Source: an uncultured Eubacteriales bacterium
Lineage (GTDB): Bacteria > Bacillota > Clostridia > Lachnospirales > Lachnospiraceae
Assembly (NCBI GenBank): GCA_949284175.1
Contig: CASDVE010000035.1
Span: 1-64,000 of the forward strand
Direction of reading: 5' to 3'
DNA: 64,000 nucleotides
The translations under genes were made by a program, and so were the position numbers. A model generated the notes under the pieces. That model was given only the letters and a program-made list of their open reading frames with translations, was not told the DNA's origin and did no database searches. Shown piece after piece: positions 61,491 through 64,000 of the stretch (its first letter is position 1; every line of letters starts with the position of its first letter).

Positions 61491-63332
61491 ATGGAAAATA
61501 AAATGTTTTGTTACCAATGTCAAGAAACAGCAGGTTGTACAGGCTGTAAAGTAGCGGGTGTCTGTGGAAAGACAGCACATACAGCAAATCTTCAAGATTT
61601 ATTAGTGTATGTGACAAAAGGACTTTCTGAAGTTTTAACAGCCGTTAGAAAAGAAGGAAAAACAGTTGCAAAAGAATGGAATCATCAAGTAACAGAAAAC
61701 TTATTTGTAACGATTACAAATGCAAACTTTGATGATGAAAAAATTATGATCCGCATTAAGGATACTCTCGCTGGAAAAGCAGAAATGATCAAAGAATTAA
61801 GTGACACATCTGTTCTTTCAGAAGTAGCTTTATTTGATGCAAGCACAGACGAAGCCTTAGAAGCAAAAGCGGAAGAAGTTGGAGTTCTTGCAACAGAAAA
61901 TGAAGACATTAGAAGTTTAAGAGAGTTAATCACATACGGATTAAAAGGTATGTCTGCTTATTTAAAACATGCCAATGCACTTGGATATGAAAATGAAGAC
62001 ATTGACGCATTTTTACAATCTGCAATGGCAAAAATCACAGATGATTCTTTAACTGCTGATGATTTAGTTGCTCTTACTTTAGAAACAGGAAAATTCGGTG
62101 TGGATGCTATGGCGTTATTAGATTCTGCTAACACAGGAACTTATGGCAATCCAGAAATCACAACCGTTAATATTGGCGTTCGTAAAAACCCAGCTATCTT
62201 AATCTCTGGACATGATTTAAGAGATTTAGAAATGTTATTAGAACAGACAGAAGGAACAGGCGTTGATGTATATACACACTCTGAAATGCTTCCTGCTCAC
62301 TATTATCCAGCATTCAAAAAATACAGCCATTTTGCTGGAAACTATGGAAATGCTTGGTGGAAACAAAAAGAAGAATTTGAAAGTTTCAATGGACCAATTC
62401 TTTTAACAACAAACTGTCTTGTACCACCAAAAGCAAGTTACAAAGATCGTATTTATACAACAGGAGCAGTTGGATTCCCAGGATGTAAACACATTGAAGG
62501 AGGAGCTGGAGAACAAAAAGATTTCAGTGAAATCATTGAACACGCAAAAAGATGTGAAGCTCCAACTGAGATCGAAACAGGAGAAATTGTTGGTGGATTC
62601 GCTCATAATCAAGTGCTTGCATTAGCTGATAAAGTTGTAGAAGCAGTAAAGACAGGTGCGATTAAGAAATTTGTTGTTATGGCTGGTTGTGACGGTAGAG
62701 CAAAATCAAGAAACTACTACACAGATTTTGCAAAAGCACTTCCAAAAGATACTGTTATTTTAACAGCAGGTTGTGCAAAATATAAATACAATAAATTAGA
62801 CTTAGGAGATATTGGAGGTATTCCAAGAGTTCTTGATGCTGGACAATGTAATGACTCTTACTCTTTAGCAGTCATCGCATTAAAATTAAAAGAAGTATTT
62901 GGTCTTGATGATATTAACGATCTTCCAATCGTTTACAATATTGCTTGGTATGAACAAAAAGCGGTTATTGTGTTATTAGCTCTTCTTCACTTAGGAGTAA
63001 AAAATATCCACTTAGGACCAACACTTCCAGCATTCCTTTCTGAAAACGTAGCAAAAGTTCTTGTTGAAAACTTTGGAATTGCAGGAATTACAACAGTAGA
63101 AGATGATATTCGTTTATTCTTCGGAGATGATGCTGTTGTGAAAGAAGATAAAATCACTGGCGATATGATCATGGGAGAAATTTTAAAAATCCATGAAAAT
63201 GCAGGAGATATTTTAATGGAAAGCGGAATGCACTGCCTTGGATGTCCAGCTTCACAAATGGAATCTTTAAAAGATGCTTGTGCGGTTCATGGACTTGATG
63301 TGGAAGAAATTCTTGCAAAATTAAATAAATAA
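61491..63332 (+). CDS. hcp: Hybrid cluster protein (hydroxylamine reductase)
   Basis: The 613-residue protein begins [20 protein letters not shown] with the Cys ligands of the 4Fe-4S cluster, and later has the hybrid-cluster residues in [36 protein letters not shown] and [12 protein letters not shown]. Hcp reduces hydroxylamine in vitro and acts as an NO reductase in enteric bacteria; it protects against nitrosative stress. ATG 61491 follows AAAAGGAG. A terminator follows. Confidence 0.95.
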   Translation: MENKMFCYQCQETAGCTGCKVAGVCGKTAHTANLQDLLVYVTKGLSEVLTAVRKEGKTVAKEWNHQVTENLFVTITNANFDDEKIMIRIKDTLAGKAEMIKELSDTSVLSEVALFDASTDEALEAKAEEVGVLATENEDIRSLRELITYGLKGMSAYLKHANALGYENEDIDAFLQSAMAKITDDSLTADDLVALTLETGKFGVDAMALLDSANTGTYGNPEITTVNIGVRKNPAILISGHDLRDLEMLLEQTEGTGVDVYTHSEMLPAHYYPAFKKYSHFAGNYGNAWWKQKEEFESFNGPILLTTNCLVPPKASYKDRIYTTGAVGFPGCKHIEGGAGEQKDFSEIIEHAKRCEAPTEIETGEIVGGFAHNQVLALADKVVEAVKTGAIKKFVVMAGCDGRAKSRNYYTDFAKALPKDTVILTAGCAKYKYNKLDLGDIGGIPRVLDAGQCNDSYSLAVIALKLKEVFGLDDINDLPIVYNIAWYEQKAVIVLLALLHLGVKNIHLGPTLPAFLSENVAKVLVENFGIAGITTVEDDIRLFFGDDAVVKEDKITGDMIMGEILKIHENAGDILMESGMHCLGCPASQMESLKDACAVHGLDVEEILAKLNK

Positions 63333-63343
63333 TTTTAGACGAG

Positions 63344-63385
63344 CTGGAAGAAATGAATAGAAACTGTTTGTTTCTTCCAGTTTTT
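63344..63385 (+). terminator. Terminator of hcp
   Basis: CTGGAAGAAA and TTTCTTCCAG pair perfectly around 17 bases, followed by five T. Confidence 0.9.
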
Positions 63386-63430
63386 ATAAGAGGATAAAAG
63401 GAAGAAAGATAATAGAAATAGGAGAATACT

Positions 63431-64000
63431 ATGAGTCAATTTTTAGGGCCAATTCATATGTGGATGTATGAAAAAATCAAAAGACAGGAAACTATAACAG
63501 AAGCTATCTGCTCTCAGGCAGAACAATATGGTTGGACAAAAGAGTTAAATACCATGTTAGATGATACTTGTGGTGCAATGGTAAAAGGTGATTTAGAGCA
63601 GATTATCGATGTGATGAACATTCATGGTTGGCTTAAACATCAAGTGGATACTGTGGAGAGCCGTTTTGCAGTTGCTGTTCATATGATAGTAAAAGAAAAC
63701 AAAGAATTTTTGAGTTCTTTAAAAGAGATTTGCTACGCAGACGGAAAAGAAGCAGGAAGTCACAGTGCAAGTGATAGTTCTTGTGATGTTTTATTTGAGG
63801 CGATTGGAAACTATTTATTGGATGGAATGCCATGTGATGGTGGAGTGATGACACAAACAGAAGAGCTAGATGAGATCATGTGGAGTGTGGATAAAAATGT
63901 TCATGCCCCATATTGGGAGAAAGCAGGAGAAGATGTGGCAGTCTACTTCACATTAAGAGATGCTTGGTTACAAGGATTTTTTGAAGGAAAGACCGTTCAA
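63431..64000 (+). CDS. Hypothetical protein, truncated by window end
   Basis: The open frame of 190 residues from ATG 63431 (GGAG upstream) runs off the window. It begins MSQFLGPIHMWMYEKIKRQE and is helical and acidic, with a His and a few Cys (DTCGAMVKGD, PCDGGVM) but no motif I can name. It follows hcp directly and may serve the same redox response, though the terminator between them implies separate transcription. Confidence 0.75.
   Translation, partial: MSQFLGPIHMWMYEKIKRQETITEAICSQAEQYGWTKELNTMLDDTCGAMVKGDLEQIIDVMNIHGWLKHQVDTVESRFAVAVHMIVKENKEFLSSLKEICYADGKEAGSHSASDSSCDVLFEAIGNYLLDGMPCDGGVMTQTEELDEIMWSVDKNVHAPYWEKAGEDVAVYFTLRDAWLQGFFEGKTVQ

Overview
The window is AT-rich chromosomal DNA from a strict anaerobe of the Firmicutes, most likely Lachnospiraceae (Clostridium cluster XIVa). 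The grounds are Shine-Dalgarno sites of the AGGAGG type, classic TTGACA/TATAAT promoters, a CIRCE-controlled small heat-shock gene, and an anaerobic gene set: hybrid cluster protein, rubrerythrin and rubredoxin fusions, 2-hydroxyacyl-CoA dehydratase/activase proteins, a mannose-family PTS and plant-polysaccharide glycosidases. No rRNA, tRNA, CRISPR array or intact transposon was seen. The species cannot be named from sequence alone.

Layout. 1-5.7 kb: gene wreckage (LysR and aldo/keto reductase stubs, a metallophosphoesterase remnant), a flavin reductase, an EamA exporter and a GGDEF protein with a LacI-like sensor. 5.8-12.6 kb: a GntR regulator and an eight-gene operon (two amidohydrolase paralogs, PTS EIIA/B/C/D, an eIF2B-like isomerase homolog, a BtpA/SgcQ TIM-barrel protein), apparently an unassigned sugar pathway. 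12.7-17.7 kb: a four-carbon sugar-acid locus (DUF1537 kinase, GntP permease, PdxA2-type dehydrogenase, DeoR regulator). 17.7-19.3 kb: a decayed IS982 relative, then an AraC-ClpP pair. 19.6-26.2 kb: a His-Xaa-Ser (Hxs) radical-SAM peptide-modification locus with an A24-type peptidase and a MORN-repeat protein. 26.2-30.9 kb: an amidohydrolase, an LDH/MDH-family dehydrogenase and several collapsed or chimeric genes. 30.9-36 kb: siderophore ABC system 1, an AraC regulator and an esterase. 36-42.5 kb: GH9 and GH26 glycosidases and a hemerythrin. 42.5-48.9 kb: AraC, siderophore ABC system 2 and an MFS exporter. 49-54.8 kb: a dehydratase/activase pair, MarR, and a phosphoesterase-rubrerythrin-rubredoxin fusion. 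54.8-64 kb: Hsp20 with CIRCE, a rubredoxin-glutamate synthase fusion, a CPBP protease, an LRR surface protein, a small XRE module, an ASCH protein, Hcp and a truncated end gene.

Three patterns stand out. (1) Genes at many separate loci have lost their middles while keeping their ends: LysR/aldo-keto reductase, a metallophosphoesterase, two more aldo/keto reductases, the IS982 transposase, HxsC, an alcohol/aldehyde dehydrogenase chimera and a helicase/NUDIX remnant. Some joints fall in short shared sequence, suggesting short-repeat deletion. (2) A two-hairpin element at about 36.1 and 53.0 kb keeps the same stem-loop geometry with compensatory base changes, and both copies lie just behind a terminator. 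(3) The two siderophore uptake operons share a TTAG-N6-CTAA palindrome just downstream of their -10 boxes, pointing to one common metal regulator.
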